Below are positions 32,744 through 41,482 of a DNA stretch of 43,817 nt, in pieces; within the stretch, counting starts at the first letter, position 1, and each line of letters starts with the position of its first letter. Both the position numbers and the translations under genes were made by a program. The DNA comes from Alphaproteobacteria bacterium (lineage in GTDB: Bacteria; Pseudomonadota; Alphaproteobacteria; RF32; CAG-239), in assembly GCA_017445475.1 (NCBI GenBank), contig JAFSUB010000002.1:1-43817 (forward strand), in the 5' to 3' direction. The notes under the pieces were generated by a model. That model did no database searches. It had not been told where the DNA came from and saw only the letters and a program-made list of their open reading frames with translations.

Positions 32744-33142
32744 TTAAAAGACCTGACACAAAATTTCACCGCCGACATTGGCTTTTCTGGCATCATTGTC
32801 GCTCATCACACCTTGCGGCGTTGAAATGATTGAAATGCCCAAACCGTTATACACTCTCGGCAAATCTTTCACGCTTGAATAAACGCGACGACCGGGTGTT
32901 GAAACGCGGTAAATTTCCGTTATAACCGAAGCACCCTCATGGTACTTTAATTTAATGTGAAGTTCATCAATACCGGGTTTAACATTAACTTTTTGATAGC
33001 CTTCAATGTAACCCTCTTTTTTCAAAACTTCCAAAACATTTTCACGCAGGTTGGAAGCTGGTGATATAACATCACTTTTCTTTGCTCTCTGTGCGTTTCT
33101 AATGCGTGTGAGCATATCGCCCAAAGGATCAGTCATAGACAT
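32744..33142 (-). CDS. rpsH: 30S ribosomal protein S8
   Basis: S8 (132 residues) binds helix 21 of 16S rRNA and in many bacteria represses the spc operon. The N-terminus [20 protein letters not shown] and the C-terminal [16 protein letters not shown] are characteristic. Met1 or Met3 could be the start. It lies between rpsN and rplF. Confidence 0.98.
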   Translation of the reverse strand: MSMTDPLGDMLTRIRNAQRAKKSDVISPASNLRENVLEVLKKEGYIEGYQKVNVKPGIDELHIKLKYHEGASVITEIYRVSTPGRRVYSSVKDLPRVYNGLGISIISTPQGVMSDNDARKANVGGEILCQVF

Positions 33143-33154
33143 GTATGTTCCTCC

Positions 33155-33460
33155 TTACCAACTTGATTTAACCAAACCGGGAATTTCGCCAAAGCTCGCC
33201 AAATCTCTGAGTTCAACGCGGCTTAAGCCGAATTTCCGATAATAACTGCGCGAACGGCCTGTCAATTTGCAACGATTCCGAATTCTGATTTTTGCGGAAT
33301 TGCGCGGCATGGCGGCCAATTTCAAAGTTGCCTGAAACCTTTCTTCTGCAGCCAATTCTTTGTTCATCACAACTTCTTTTAATTTCTGACGCCGATTAGC
33401 ATACTTCTCGGACATCTTTACTCTTTTTAAGTTTCTATATACCGAACTTGTTTTTGACAT
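33155..33460 (-). CDS. rpsN: 30S ribosomal protein S14 (zinc-independent form)
   Basis: S14 (101 residues), the long form without the C-x2-C pairs of zinc-binding paralogues. The C-terminal block has [21 protein letters not shown] and ends GLVKSSW. Located between rplE and rpsH. Confidence 0.98.
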   Translation of the reverse strand: MSKTSSVYRNLKRVKMSEKYANRRQKLKEVVMNKELAAEERFQATLKLAAMPRNSAKIRIRNRCKLTGRSRSYYRKFGLSRVELRDLASFGEIPGLVKSSW

Positions 33461-33471
33461 CTTCCTTCCCC

Positions 33472-34011
33472 TTATTTCTTAATTGGTAAGTTAAACGAGG
33501 CCAGCAACCATTTTGCTTCCTCATCTGTCTTGGCTGTTGTGCAAATCACGACATCAAGACCCCTGATGTCTTCAACTTTTTCGTAGTTGATTTCGGGGAA
33601 AACAATCTGTTCTTTAATGCCAAACGCAAAGTTGCCTTTGCCATCAAAGTTTTTGCCTGTTATCCCGTGAAAATCTCTGATACGCGGCAAAGCAATGTTA
33701 ACCAGTCTTTCCAAAAATTCATACATTCTTTCAGACCTTAACGTCACTTTGCAGCCGATCGGCATACCTTCTCTGACCTTAAACGTTGCAATCGATTTGC
33801 GTGCCGACGTCATCACCGGCTTTTGACCGGCAATCAAGGCAAGCTCGTCCATCGCATTGTTCAGTTTTTTCTTATCGGTAACGGCAGCGCCGACACCCAT
33901 ATTCAAAACTATTTTCGTCAGCTTCGGAATCTCATGTGGGTTCTTGTAACCGAATTTTTCCACAAGAGATTTCTTTATGACGTCTTTATATAATGTTTCA
34001 AAATTTGCCAT
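33472..34011 (-). CDS. rplE: 50S ribosomal protein L5
   Basis: L5 (179 residues) contacts 5S rRNA and the P-site t[20 protein letters not shown] and the [23 protein letters not shown] region are clear. Located between rplX and rpsN. Confidence 0.98.
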   Translation of the reverse strand: MANFETLYKDVIKKSLVEKFGYKNPHEIPKLTKIVLNMGVGAAVTDKKKLNNAMDELALIAGQKPVMTSARKSIATFKVREGMPIGCKVTLRSERMYEFLERLVNIALPRIRDFHGITGKNFDGKGNFAFGIKEQIVFPEINYEKVEDIRGLDVVICTTAKTDEEAKWLLASFNLPIKK

Positions 34012-34022
34012 AAAATTTTCTC

Positions 34023-34334
34023 CTATTTATCGATTACTTCACCGGTTTTACGTGCCACACGAACTTTTGTGCCTTTTTGCTCTTTATAGCCAACCTTTGA
34101 AGGTTTGCCTTGAGAAACAATCGCAACATTAGAAACGTGGATAGCTGCTTCTTTGGTGATGATTCCGCCGGCCGATGTTTGGCTCGGCTTTGTGTGTCTT
34201 TTAACCAAATTCACACCCGAAACGATAACTTTTGAAAGTTTGGGCATTGCTTTTAAAACTTCGCCTGTTTTTCCTTTGTCATCGCCTGTCAAAATAATGA
34301 CCTGATCACCTTTTTTTATCTTCATTTTCGGCAT
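34023..34334 (-). CDS. rplX: 50S ribosomal protein L24
   Basis: L24 (103 residues) starts 50S assembly by binding the 5' end of 23S rRNA. The KOW motif is [20 protein letters not shown] near the start, followed by [12 protein letters not shown]. Its ATG overlaps the rplN stop by one base (TAATG), indicating coupling. Confidence 0.98.
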   Translation of the reverse strand: MPKMKIKKGDQVIILTGDDKGKTGEVLKAMPKLSKVIVSGVNLVKRHTKPSQTSAGGIITKEAAIHVSNVAIVSQGKPSKVGYKEQKGTKVRVARKTGEVIDK

Positions 34335-34702
34335 TACAATACCTCCGGTGCTAATGAAATGATTTTCATAAATTTCTTTGCGCGCAGCTCCCTCGTAACA
34401 GGGCCAAAGATACGCGTGCCGACAGGCTCGCCGTCTTTGTTGATTAAAACTGCCGCATTGCTGTCAAAACGGATGACGCTGCCGTCTTTACGTCTGATGT
34501 CGCTTGCTGTTCTGACAATCACAGCTTTGCACACATCGCCTTTTTTCACGCGGCCTTTCGGCAACGCGTCTTTGACGGAAACGACAATAACATCACCTAT
34601 TGTTGCATGCATTCTCTTGGACCCGCCAAGAACTTTTATGCACTGCACCTGACGCGCGCCGGAATTGTCGGCGACATCAAGGTTGGTTTGCATTTGTATC
34701 AT
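34334..34702 (-). CDS. rplN: 50S ribosomal protein L14
   Basis: L14 (122 residues) lies at the subunit interface. [17 protein letters not shown], the signature [13 protein letters not shown] and the end [10 protein letters not shown] identify it. One-base overlap with rplX. Confidence 0.98.
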   Translation of the reverse strand: MIQMQTNLDVADNSGARQVQCIKVLGGSKRMHATIGDVIVVSVKDALPKGRVKKGDVCKAVIVRTASDIRRKDGSVIRFDSNAAVLINKDGEPVGTRIFGPVTRELRAKKFMKIISLAPEVL

Positions 34703-34720
34703 CTTAATATTCCTTTTCTC

Positions 34721-34957
34721 TTAGGCGTTATCAACCAACACAGTCCACGTTTTGGTCTTTGAATAGGGCTTCGATTCAACAATCGAAACCACATCGCCGA
34801 CCTTGAACTGATTATTTTCATCGTGAGCCGCATATTTCTTGCTTTTCTTCACGAACTTTTTGTAAACAGGATGCATCACCTGACGCTCTACACTGACCAC
34901 GACGGTTTTATCCTGCTTGTCTGAAACAACAACACCTTGAAGAATTCTTTTAGGCAT
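34721..34957 (-). CDS. rpsQ: 30S ribosomal protein S17
   Basis: S17 (78 residues), an OB-fold primary 16S rRNA binder. [19 protein letters not shown] and the [19 protein letters not shown] signature are present. Confidence 0.98.
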   Translation of the reverse strand: MPKRILQGVVVSDKQDKTVVVSVERQVMHPVYKKFVKKSKKYAAHDENNQFKVGDVVSIVESKPYSKTKTWTVLVDNA

Positions 34958-34968
34958 ATCTTTTTCTC

Positions 34969-35166
34969 CTAACTATTCTTCTTGCGCTCTGTTATGAGCG
35001 TGTTGATTTGTGCAATCTCACGGCGCACCTTGCGAACCTGCGCGGTGTTTGTGAGTTGTCCTGTTGATTGTTGAATACGCAAGTTAAACTGTTCTTTTTT
35101 GTTTTGAAGCAGTTTCTCTTCCAATTCATCAACACTCATCGCACGTAAATCTTTTGTTTTAACCAT
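34969..35166 (-). CDS. rpmC: 50S ribosomal protein L29
   Basis: L29 (65 residues) is a helical hairpin near the peptide exit tunnel that takes part in docking SRP and trigger factor. The ATG at 35166 overlaps the rplP stop by one base (TAATG) and gives MVKTKDLR, the normal start. The frame extends 7 codons further, which is not needed. [19 protein letters not shown] is the family core. Confidence 0.97.
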   Translation of the reverse strand: MVKTKDLRAMSVDELEEKLLQNKKEQFNLRIQQSTGQLTNTAQVRKVRREIAQINTLITERKKNS

Positions 35167-35594
35167 TATGCTTCTCCTTTTTGGCAATTCAAGCGTTTCA
35201 CAAATTTGCTCTTAACGGGCAACTTTGCGGCACCAAGCGCAAATGCGCGGCGTGCAGTATCTTCATCAATACCGCCGGCCTCAAACATAATACGTCCGGG
35301 TTTAACGCGTGCCACCCAAAATTCGACAGCACCCTTACCTTTACCCATACGAACCTCGGCAGGTTTATCTGACACAGGAACATCAGGGAAAATTCGAATC
35401 CACAATTTTCCGGCTCTTTTCATTTCACGCGTGATGGCACGACGCGCCGCCTCAATTTGGCGCGCGGTAATGCGCTCCGGCGTTAAAGCCTTCAAACCGT
35501 AATCACCCAAATTTAACTCATATCCGCCTTTGGCCAAGCCGTGAATACGACCCTTATGCTGTTTACGGAACTTTATACGTTTTGGACTTAACAT
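35166..35594 (-). CDS. rplP: 50S ribosomal protein L16
   Basis: L16 (142 residues) lies near the A-site tRNA elbow. [16 protein letters not shown] and the [19 protein letters not shown] block identify it. One-base overlap with rpmC. Confidence 0.98.
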   Translation of the reverse strand: MLSPKRIKFRKQHKGRIHGLAKGGYELNLGDYGLKALTPERITARQIEAARRAITREMKRAGKLWIRIFPDVPVSDKPAEVRMGKGKGAVEFWVARVKPGRIMFEAGGIDEDTARRAFALGAAKLPVKSKFVKRLNCQKGEA

Positions 35595-35609
35595 TTCACA
35601 ATTCCCTCA

Positions 35610-36281
35610 CTATTGCTTCTGATCATTAAGCTTCTTGTCTTGCGCCATCGGATCATGAGCCATAATTTCGCCCTTATAAATCCAAACTTTAATGCCGCAA
35701 GCGCCATAGGTTGTATGAGCCGTTGAAGTCGCATAATCAATGTCGGCACGCAGCGTGTGCAAAGGAACGCGTCCCTCGCGATAATGTTCCGTGCGCGCAA
35801 TTTCTGCGCCGCCCAAACGACCGCTGCAGCTAACCTTAATGCCTTCCGCGCCCAATCTGAGTGCCGATTGCATCACGCGTTTCATTGCTCTTCTGAAAGC
35901 AACGCGACGCTCCAACTGCTGTGCCACAGAATCAGCCACCAATTGTGCATCCAACTCCGGCTTTCTGACTTCCAAAATATTTAACTGAACTTCGGAACTT
36001 GTCAGTTTTTGAATTTCTTTTCTTAAAACTTCAATATCCTGACCTTTCTTTCCGATAACAATACCGGGCCTTGCGGAATGAATCGTAACTCTCGCCTTTT
36101 TGGCGGGACGTTCAATCACAATCCTGCTCACGCCGGCTTGTGCCAGTTTTTCTTTCAAAAATTCTTTAATTTTTAAATCTTCGTGGAGATAGTCAGTAAA
36201 CTTTTCATCAGCATACCAACGTGAGTCCCATGTGCGGTTCACACCCAAACGAAGACTTGTAGGATTTACTTTCTGTCCCAT
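35610..36281 (-). CDS. rpsC: 30S ribosomal protein S3
   Basis: S3 (223 residues) forms part of the mRNA entry helicase. The N-terminal [20 protein letters not shown], the KH domain with [16 protein letters not shown] and the C-terminal domain with [16 protein letters not shown] are clear. It is 5 bp after rplV. Confidence 0.98.
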   Translation of the reverse strand: MGQKVNPTSLRLGVNRTWDSRWYADEKFTDYLHEDLKIKEFLKEKLAQAGVSRIVIERPAKKARVTIHSARPGIVIGKKGQDIEVLRKEIQKLTSSEVQLNILEVRKPELDAQLVADSVAQQLERRVAFRRAMKRVMQSALRLGAEGIKVSCSGRLGGAEIARTEHYREGRVPLHTLRADIDYATSTAHTTYGACGIKVWIYKGEIMAHDPMAQDKKLNDQKQ

Positions 36282-36286
36282 TTAAC

Positions 36287-36661
36287 TTACTCCACACGCT
36301 CTTTGACGACAACGGTCAGCGAAGAAAAAGGTTTCAAAACCCTTGCTCCTCTTCCTCTGCCGCGTGCGTGCATACGTTTCATAACTAAACCCTTACCGAC
36401 ATAAGCTTCGCTTACAAAAAGCTTATCAATGTTCAGGTTGTGGTTGTTTTCTGCGTTTGCAATTGCTGATTTAAGCAACTGCAACGCTGTGTTGGCAACT
36501 CTTCTTTTTGAGAAGGTGAGCTCCGCAACAGCTTTTTCCACGCTTAAACCACGGATAAGTTCAGCAACCAAGTTCAGTTTTCTCGGGCTTGTTCTGATTG
36601 AGCGACAGGTTGCAACAGCTTTGCCCGCCTCAACTCTTTTTTCATTTTTCACATCAGCCAT
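36287..36661 (-). CDS. rplV: 50S ribosomal protein L22
   Basis: L22 (124 residues) lines the exit tunnel with its beta-hairpin. The core [19 protein letters not shown] and the hairpin region [15 protein letters not shown] near the end are typical. Located between rpsS and rpsC. Confidence 0.98.
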   Translation of the reverse strand: MADVKNEKRVEAGKAVATCRSIRTSPRKLNLVAELIRGLSVEKAVAELTFSKRRVANTALQLLKSAIANAENNHNLNIDKLFVSEAYVGKGLVMKRMHARGRGRGARVLKPFSSLTVVVKERVE

Positions 36662-36663
36662 TT

Positions 36664-36945
36664 TTACTTACCTTTCTTTGCTGTTTTATCTGCGGCATGA
36701 CCGTAGAATGTTCTTGTCGGCGCAAATTCGCCAAATTTGTGGCCAACCATATCTTCCGTTACCAAAACGGGGATAAATTTATGGCCATTGTGCACACCGA
36801 ACGTTAATCCCACAAATTGCGGCAACATTGTCGAACGGCGCGACCAAATTTTAATCACTTCATTACGGCCCGAATTTCTTGCTGCATCAGCCTTCTTAAG
36901 AAGATAGCCGTCAACAAAAGGTCCTTTCCATACAGAACGTGTCAT
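36664..36945 (-). CDS. rpsS: 30S ribosomal protein S19
   Basis: S19 (93 residues) sits in the small-subunit head. [16 protein letters not shown] and [17 protein letters not shown] mark the family. Located between rplB and rplV. Confidence 0.98.
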   Translation of the reverse strand: MTRSVWKGPFVDGYLLKKADAARNSGRNEVIKIWSRRSTMLPQFVGLTFGVHNGHKFIPVLVTEDMVGHKFGEFAPTRTFYGHAADKTAKKGK

Positions 36946-36957
36946 TTAGCTTTCTCC

Positions 36958-37791
36958 TTATTTCTTGTTATCATGACGAGATCTCATAATAAAGCGATCT
37001 GTCTTCTTGTTAGAACGAGTTTTGGCACCTTTGGTCGGCTTGCCCCACGGGGTTACCGGATGACGACCGCCTGAGGTTCTGCCCTCACCGCCGCCATGCG
37101 GGTGATCAACCGGGTTCATCGCCACACCACGGGTAACGGGACGAATGCCCAACCAGCGCGAACGACCGGCCTTACCCAAGGATTTGTTTTGATTGTCCGG
37201 ATTTGAAACCGCACCAACCGTTGCCAAGCATTCCTCACGAACAATTCGAAGTTCGCCGGAACTTAACTTAAGTTGCGCATAGCCGGCATCTTTACCAATT
37301 AGTTGCGCGTAGCAACCGGCCGAACGAACAAGCTGTCCGCCCTTGCCTGCCTTAAGCTCAACGTTATGAACAATGGTACCGACCGGCATACTCTTCAAAG
37401 GCATGGCATTACCGGGTTTAACATCAGCTTTTGCCGATGCAATAACCTTGTCGCCTGCTTTAAGCCTTTGCGGTGCCAGAATATAAGCGAGCTGCCCGTC
37501 TTCATACTTAATCAAAGCAATGAAAGACGTGCGGTTCGGATCATATTCCAATCTCTCGACTGTGGCTTCACAATCGAATTTATTACGTTTGAAGTCGATA
37601 ATTCTCAGCTTGCGCTTGTGTCCGCCGCCGATTCTCCGACTTGTGATATGCCCGAAATTATCACGACCACCGGTTTTTCTCAAACCGACCGTTAAACTTT
37701 TCTCAGGCGCTCCCTTATAGAGCTCGCTTCTGTCAACAATAATCAGTTGACGAAGACCTGGAGATGTGGGCTTAAATGTTTTCAAAGTCAT
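36958..37791 (-). CDS. rplB: 50S ribosomal protein L2
   Basis: L2 (277 residues) is needed for subunit joining and peptidyl-transferase centre structure. It has an OB-fold with [19 protein letters not shown], an SH3-like domain and the conserved C-terminal [20 protein letters not shown] loop. Full length. Confidence 0.98.
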   Translation of the reverse strand: MTLKTFKPTSPGLRQLIIVDRSELYKGAPEKSLTVGLRKTGGRDNFGHITSRRIGGGHKRKLRIIDFKRNKFDCEATVERLEYDPNRTSFIALIKYEDGQLAYILAPQRLKAGDKVIASAKADVKPGNAMPLKSMPVGTIVHNVELKAGKGGQLVRSAGCYAQLIGKDAGYAQLKLSSGELRIVREECLATVGAVSNPDNQNKSLGKAGRSRWLGIRPVTRGVAMNPVDHPHGGGEGRTSGGRHPVTPWGKPTKGAKTRSNKKTDRFIMRSRHDNKK

Positions 37792-37793
37792 AA

Positions 37794-38114
37794 TTAAATT
37801 CCTGTTGTAACATCAATATTTTGACCCTCGGCAAGTGTAACCAAAGCCTTCTTAAAGTCAGAGCGCTGGCCCTTTCTACCTCTGAAAAACTTTGTTTTGC
37901 CGAACTGACGAATGGTATTTACCTTCATAACCTTCACGTTAAAGATGGCTTCAACCGCCGCTTTAACATCGTCTTTTGTAGATGAAAGCGGAACGATAAA
38001 CGTTACTTTACCATTTTCCGAAGACATCATCGACTTTTCGGTAATTACCGGACGAGTAAGCGTGTCATACATAAAAGCAGACACCTTGTTTGCCTGTTTT
38101 TCTTTCTTTACCAT
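37794..38114 (-). CDS. rplW: 50S ribosomal protein L23
   Basis: L23 (106 residues) flanks the exit tunnel and docks trigger factor. [14 protein letters not shown] and [27 protein letters not shown] are diagnostic. The ATG at 38114 overlaps the rplD stop by 7 bases and gives a normal length. A TTG 7 codons upstream is possible but less likely. Confidence 0.96.
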   Translation of the reverse strand: MVKKEKQANKVSAFMYDTLTRPVITEKSMMSSENGKVTFIVPLSSTKDDVKAAVEAIFNVKVMKVNTIRQFGKTKFFRGRKGQRSDFKKALVTLAEGQNIDVTTGI

Positions 38115-38731
38115 GTCAATCTCTCTTTCAAGCAAGCAACTGCTTCTTTTGTTAAGACAAGCTTCTCTTTTCTTAAGATGTCATAAACATTGGCGCCGAT
38201 TGTGGGCAAAATGTCCACACCGTTAATGTTGCGGCTGGCCAATGCAAAATTCACATCAACTGCCTTACCGTCAATAAACAAACAATTTTTCAATCCCATC
38301 ACATTCAATTTGCTCTGCAAATCTTTTGTTTTGGCCTCGCTTAATTTTGCCTCGTCAATAACGATAAGGTTGCCCTCTTTGGCTTTTGCCGAAAGAGCTG
38401 TTTTCAAACCAAGTTTTCTAAACTTCTTGGTTAAATCGTGTTCGTATGAGCGAACCACCGGACCGAAAACGACACCGCCTTTTCTGAATTGCGTGCCCTT
38501 ACGTGAGCCCTGACGCGCATTACCGCTGCCTTTTTGCTTAAAAGGCTTGGCAGGCGTTAAGGCCACATCGGAACGACCTTTGGTCAAGTGCGTGCCTGCT
38601 TGGCGACGCGCCAGTTGCCACACCACAACACGATGCAAAATGTCTGCGCGAACCTCAAGTCCGAAAATGGAATCGTCAAGTTCGATTGTGCCGACATTTT
38701 TATTATTTAAATCTAAAATATCCTGTTTCAT
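38108..38731 (-). CDS. rplD: 50S ribosomal protein L4
   Basis: L4 (207 residues) reaches into the exit tunnel and in enterobacteria also represses the S10 operon. It shows the conserved [20 protein letters not shown] loop with the AR-Q-GS-R-K-G motif, and [20 protein letters not shown]. The ATG at 38731 (AAGGA 9 bases upstream) is preferred over the TTG at 38740. Confidence 0.97.
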   Translation of the reverse strand: MKQDILDLNNKNVGTIELDDSIFGLEVRADILHRVVVWQLARRQAGTHLTKGRSDVALTPAKPFKQKGSGNARQGSRKGTQFRKGGVVFGPVVRSYEHDLTKKFRKLGLKTALSAKAKEGNLIVIDEAKLSEAKTKDLQSKLNVMGLKNCLFIDGKAVDVNFALASRNINGVDILPTIGANVYDILRKEKLVLTKEAVACLKERLTW

Positions 38732-38743
38732 ATTTTTCAATCC

Positions 38744-39472
38744 TTAATTTGAAGCATTCTCAGCCGTTTCTTCGGCTTTAGCTGCTTTTTCTTCGGGAAC
38801 TGACTTCAAACCGGCAGGAAACGGCAGTTCAACATTTGCCGCCTTTTTAACGGCATCTGTTATTCTCACCCAAGAATTTTCACTTCCCGGAACTGCACCT
38901 TTAACCATAATCAAGCCCTTATCGGCATCAATGGCAACAACCTTAAGGTTTTGAACGGTTACACGCTCGGCTCCCATATGTCCTGCCATCTTTTTGCCCT
39001 TAAACACTTTTCCCGGATCTTGTCTTTGACCTGTTGAACCATGCGAGCGGTGCGAAATGGACACACCGTGCGAAGCTTCCAAACCGGCAAAGTTGTGGCG
39101 TTTCATAACACCAGCAAAGCCCTTACCGATTGAGGTGCCGCAAACATCAACATATTGTCCGGCGACAAAGTGATTGACTGACAATTCCTGACCGACAGAA
39201 AGCATGCAATCATCACTTACTCTGAACTCGCATAATTTCTTCTTCGGTTCCACATTTGCTTTGGCAAAATGTCCTTTAAGCGGCTTTGTAACATTTTTCG
39301 CCTTAACGGCGCCTGTTCCGAGCTGCACAGCCATATAGCCGTTTTTCTCGTTTGTTCTAACCGCCACAACCTTCAAACCATCCACACTCAAAACCGTAAC
39401 CGGAATATGCGTGCCATCTGCTTCGAAAATGCGGGACATCCCCAATTTTTTTGCGATCAATCCTGTGCGCAT
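38744..39472 (-). CDS. rplC: 50S ribosomal protein L3
   Basis: L3 (242 residues) is an early assembly protein near the peptidyl-transferase centre. [15 protein letters not shown] at the start and the [23 protein letters not shown] loop with the [13 protein letters not shown] strand are typical. A C-terminal Ala/Glu-rich tail ([12 protein letters not shown]) extends beyond the E. coli length, as in other alphaproteobacteria. Confidence 0.98.
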   Translation of the reverse strand: MRTGLIAKKLGMSRIFEADGTHIPVTVLSVDGLKVVAVRTNEKNGYMAVQLGTGAVKAKNVTKPLKGHFAKANVEPKKKLCEFRVSDDCMLSVGQELSVNHFVAGQYVDVCGTSIGKGFAGVMKRHNFAGLEASHGVSISHRSHGSTGQRQDPGKVFKGKKMAGHMGAERVTVQNLKVVAIDADKGLIMVKGAVPGSENSWVRITDAVKKAANVELPFPAGLKSVPEEKAAKAEETAENASN

Positions 39473-39535
39473 TATTATTTTTTCCTTTTCTAATTGGTTG
39501 ACAGCTCATATTCCAAACCGCCAACATTAATTTTA

Positions 39536-39844
39536 TTACAACTTAATCTCAACATTCACGCCGGCAGCCAAATCAAGCTTCATTAAAGCATCAACCGTCT
39601 GCGGTGTCGGATCAACAATATCCAGAAGTCTTTTGTGTGTGCGGATTTCAAACTGCTCGCGCGACTTTTTATCAACGTGCGGCGAACGATTCACCGTAAA
39701 CTTTTCGATTCTGGTCGGCAAAGGGATTGGCCCTCTGACGTTTGCCCCTGTTCTTTTGGCCGTGTGCACAATCTCTGTTGTTGAAAGATCAAGCAAACGA
39801 TGATCAAAAGCCTTGAGGCGAATTCTTATATTTTGGGTTTCCAT
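39536..39844 (-). CDS. rpsJ: 30S ribosomal protein S10
   Basis: S10 (102 residues) opens the cluster and belongs to the 30S head; in other bacteria it also acts in NusB antitermination. [31 protein letters not shown] and [17 protein letters not shown] are present. The ATG at 39844 has GGGAAAAAG upstream. The open frame runs 18 codons further but that extension is leader sequence. No fusA or tuf gene precedes it. Confidence 0.97.
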   Translation of the reverse strand: METQNIRIRLKAFDHRLLDLSTTEIVHTAKRTGANVRGPIPLPTRIEKFTVNRSPHVDKKSREQFEIRTHKRLLDIVDPTPQTVDALMKLDLAAGVNVEIKL

Positions 39845-40002
39845 ATTCTTTTTCCCTATAACTAAACGGCATAAGCCCCTATAACGGCGCCCAGCCATTT
39901 AAAATTGTTAAAACTTCAAGCAAACCTTGTATAAACGCCGTTTGCCCTATATTCTATATTAAACATCACTAGGGCTTGTTCAAGGCCCTAAACAAACGTT
40001 GT
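39845..40002 (-). promoter_or_regulatory. Structured leader of the S10 operon
   Basis: About 158 bases lie between the predicted start site and rpsJ. They hold an AGGGC/GCCCT stem (about 39971-39990) and several AACGGC/GCCGTT pairings. An S10-type autoregulatory leader is plausible but unproven. The 15 bases at 39922-39936 are the exact complement of 30279-30293, at the palindromic cluster. Confidence 0.4.
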
Positions 40003-40008
40003 GCGCGC

Positions 40009-40037
40009 CTTATAACACACCGAATTTCAAATTGCAA
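40009..40037 (-). promoter_or_regulatory. Predicted promoter of the S10-spc cluster
   Basis: TTGCAA (40037-40032) and TATAAG (40014-40009) are separated by 17 bases on the minus strand, followed by GC-rich GCGCGC near the expected start. It is the only good promoter upstream of rpsJ. Confidence 0.7.
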
Positions 40038-40113
40038 GAAAAAAATGCATCGAATATATAAATTTTTTACACCAAGCAGCCCTCTAAACCCAACCTGCTA
40101 AATCTTTTTGTTT

Positions 40114-40743
40114 TCAAGCATAAAAGCCTCTATATTTGCCATAATAAACCACGCGCGCTTCGGCATTTTTAATTTTTTCTTTTAATGTTTCGGGGCAGAT
40201 TTTTAAGAGCATAAAACGTATCACTGCCCCATGCGCCACAACACCGAGATTTTGCGTATTCGGATGCGCGTCTAAATAGCGCTCAATGGCATTCATAAAC
40301 CGATTGCACGCTGCCTTTTTGCTTTCACCTTTCGGATAAGACAGACCGTCATATTTTGCATCAAAAGAAGAATACGCCGCATACAAATCAGCTCCGCTTG
40401 AAAATTCAAATCCGCCCGTTTGATACGGCGGGTTAAAAACCATTTTTTGCAAATCTTCAACCTGAACACCCTCATAAACACCGTTTGAAAATTCTTTAAG
40501 GTTATCGTCATAAAAAACGGGCGCTTCAATAACGCTTGCAATAATTTCCGCCGTATCTTTGGCACGCTTTAAGGTCGAGCATAAAATCGCATCAAATTTG
40601 ATGTTTTGATTTTTTAAGTTGAGCGCACAATCAAGTGCTTGCTTTTTACCGAGCTCGGTCAAATCCGTTTCAATCTGGCCGGCAATTTTATGCTCTTTGT
40701 TAAAAAACGTTTCACCGTGGCGTATCAGATATATTCTTGTCAT
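40114..40743 (-). CDS. Histidine phosphatase (phosphoglycerate mutase-like)
   Basis: A 209-residue branch-1 histidine phosphatase. The catalytic histidine is in IYLIRHGET near residue 8 (R-H-G), with FNKEHKIAGQIETDLTELG after it, STLKRAKDTAE with the second arginine, and the second histidine in VVAHGAVIRF near residue 184. It may be a phosphatase of small phosphate esters or a cofactor-dependent mutase, and the sequence alone does not decide. ATG 40743 has AGGAAAAG 2-9 bases upstream. The frame extends upstream into the terminator stem, which I reject. Monocistronic between two non-coding gaps. Confidence 0.88.
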   Translation of the reverse strand: MTRIYLIRHGETFFNKEHKIAGQIETDLTELGKKQALDCALNLKNQNIKFDAILCSTLKRAKDTAEIIASVIEAPVFYDDNLKEFSNGVYEGVQVEDLQKMVFNPPYQTGGFEFSSGADLYAAYSSFDAKYDGLSYPKGESKKAACNRFMNAIERYLDAHPNTQNLGVVAHGAVIRFMLLKICPETLKEKIKNAEARVVYYGKYRGFYA

Positions 40744-40791
40744 CACTTTTCCTTTTTTTGATATTTTATTGAAATTTTGACGTGAGGCAAC

Positions 40792-40829
40792 AAAAAAATC
40801 CATCGGTTTTTAAGCCGATGGATTTTTTT
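40792..40829 (-). terminator. Strong terminator, usable in both directions
   Basis: AAAAAAATCCATCGG and CCGATGGATTTTTTT form a 15-bp stem with an 8-base loop. It is 9 bp past the stop of the minus-strand gene at 40838. Confidence 0.88.
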
Positions 40830-40837
40830 CAAAGTAC

Positions 40838-41335
40838 CTAGCAGTCTCCTCCGCCCCACTCAGCCGAAGATGTTCTGTCATACGTCCCGCTGTTGCTTGA
40901 CGAACCGCCACCGTCCATTTCACCTGCGCAAACACATATAAATGCAATCACGAGAGGAACCAGACTGATTGTTGCAATTCGCCACCCCGTGGAAGGAATC
41001 CACGCGTACGCGCCAGCAACAATACCGGCAATAAGCCCAAGACCACAGAAAACGATTCCGATGATCATTATAAGATCATCATTAATGCTGTCACCAAGAA
41101 TCACTAAGAGGATTCCAAGCACCAGCAGGTATGGCATCGCCATAAAAGCCACCTTCACCACCATTCCAACACTTGTCCACGAAAGCACCCAAGCGGGTAA
41201 TTTGGTAAGACCATAGATAATCCCTTCCAATGCGAGGAAAGGAAGGCAAACCAAGATCTCAAAAGGACAGAGATCGATAATTGCAGCCAGAAGACCAAGC
41301 CCAAGAATGACGAGGGCGATTATTAACCAGCTCAT
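40838..41335 (-). CDS. Four-helix membrane protein with Gly/Ser-rich Cys-ended tail
   Basis: A 165-residue integral membrane protein with about four to five hydrophobic segments (near residues 2-20, 25-45, 58-82, 88-112 and 120-140). The polar tail is Gly/Ser-rich (DGGGSSSNSGTYDRTSS) and ends in GGGDC. I do not recognise the family. The tail probably projects to one side of the membrane, and the final Cys is an oddity. Single gene with a strong terminator. The gap upstream is AT-rich. Confidence 0.65.
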   Translation of the reverse strand: MSWLIIALVILGLGLLAAIIDLCPFEILVCLPFLALEGIIYGLTKLPAWVLSWTSVGMVVKVAFMAMPYLLVLGILLVILGDSINDDLIMIIGIVFCGLGLIAGIVAGAYAWIPSTGWRIATISLVPLVIAFICVCAGEMDGGGSSSNSGTYDRTSSAEWGGGDC

Positions 41336-41380
41336 AATAAAAAATTTTTATATTGTTAAACTTAAAATAAATTTCACTAA

Positions 41381-41450
41381 AAAAAACAAGTTATTATGAA
41401 GCACCGAGGCACTTTGCCATATAATCAACAAAATCCATCCATAATAACTT
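41381..41450 (-). terminator. Probable terminator of the P-loop kinase gene
   Basis: AAGTTATTATG and CATAATAACTT (41389-41399 and 41440-41450) form an 11-bp perfect stem around a 40-base loop with its own GGCA/TGCC hairpin, followed on the minus strand by GTTTTTTT. The loop is long for a simple terminator. Confidence 0.5.
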
Positions 41451-41482
41451 TTTAAACTTCTTAAACACGCCAAATCGGCATT

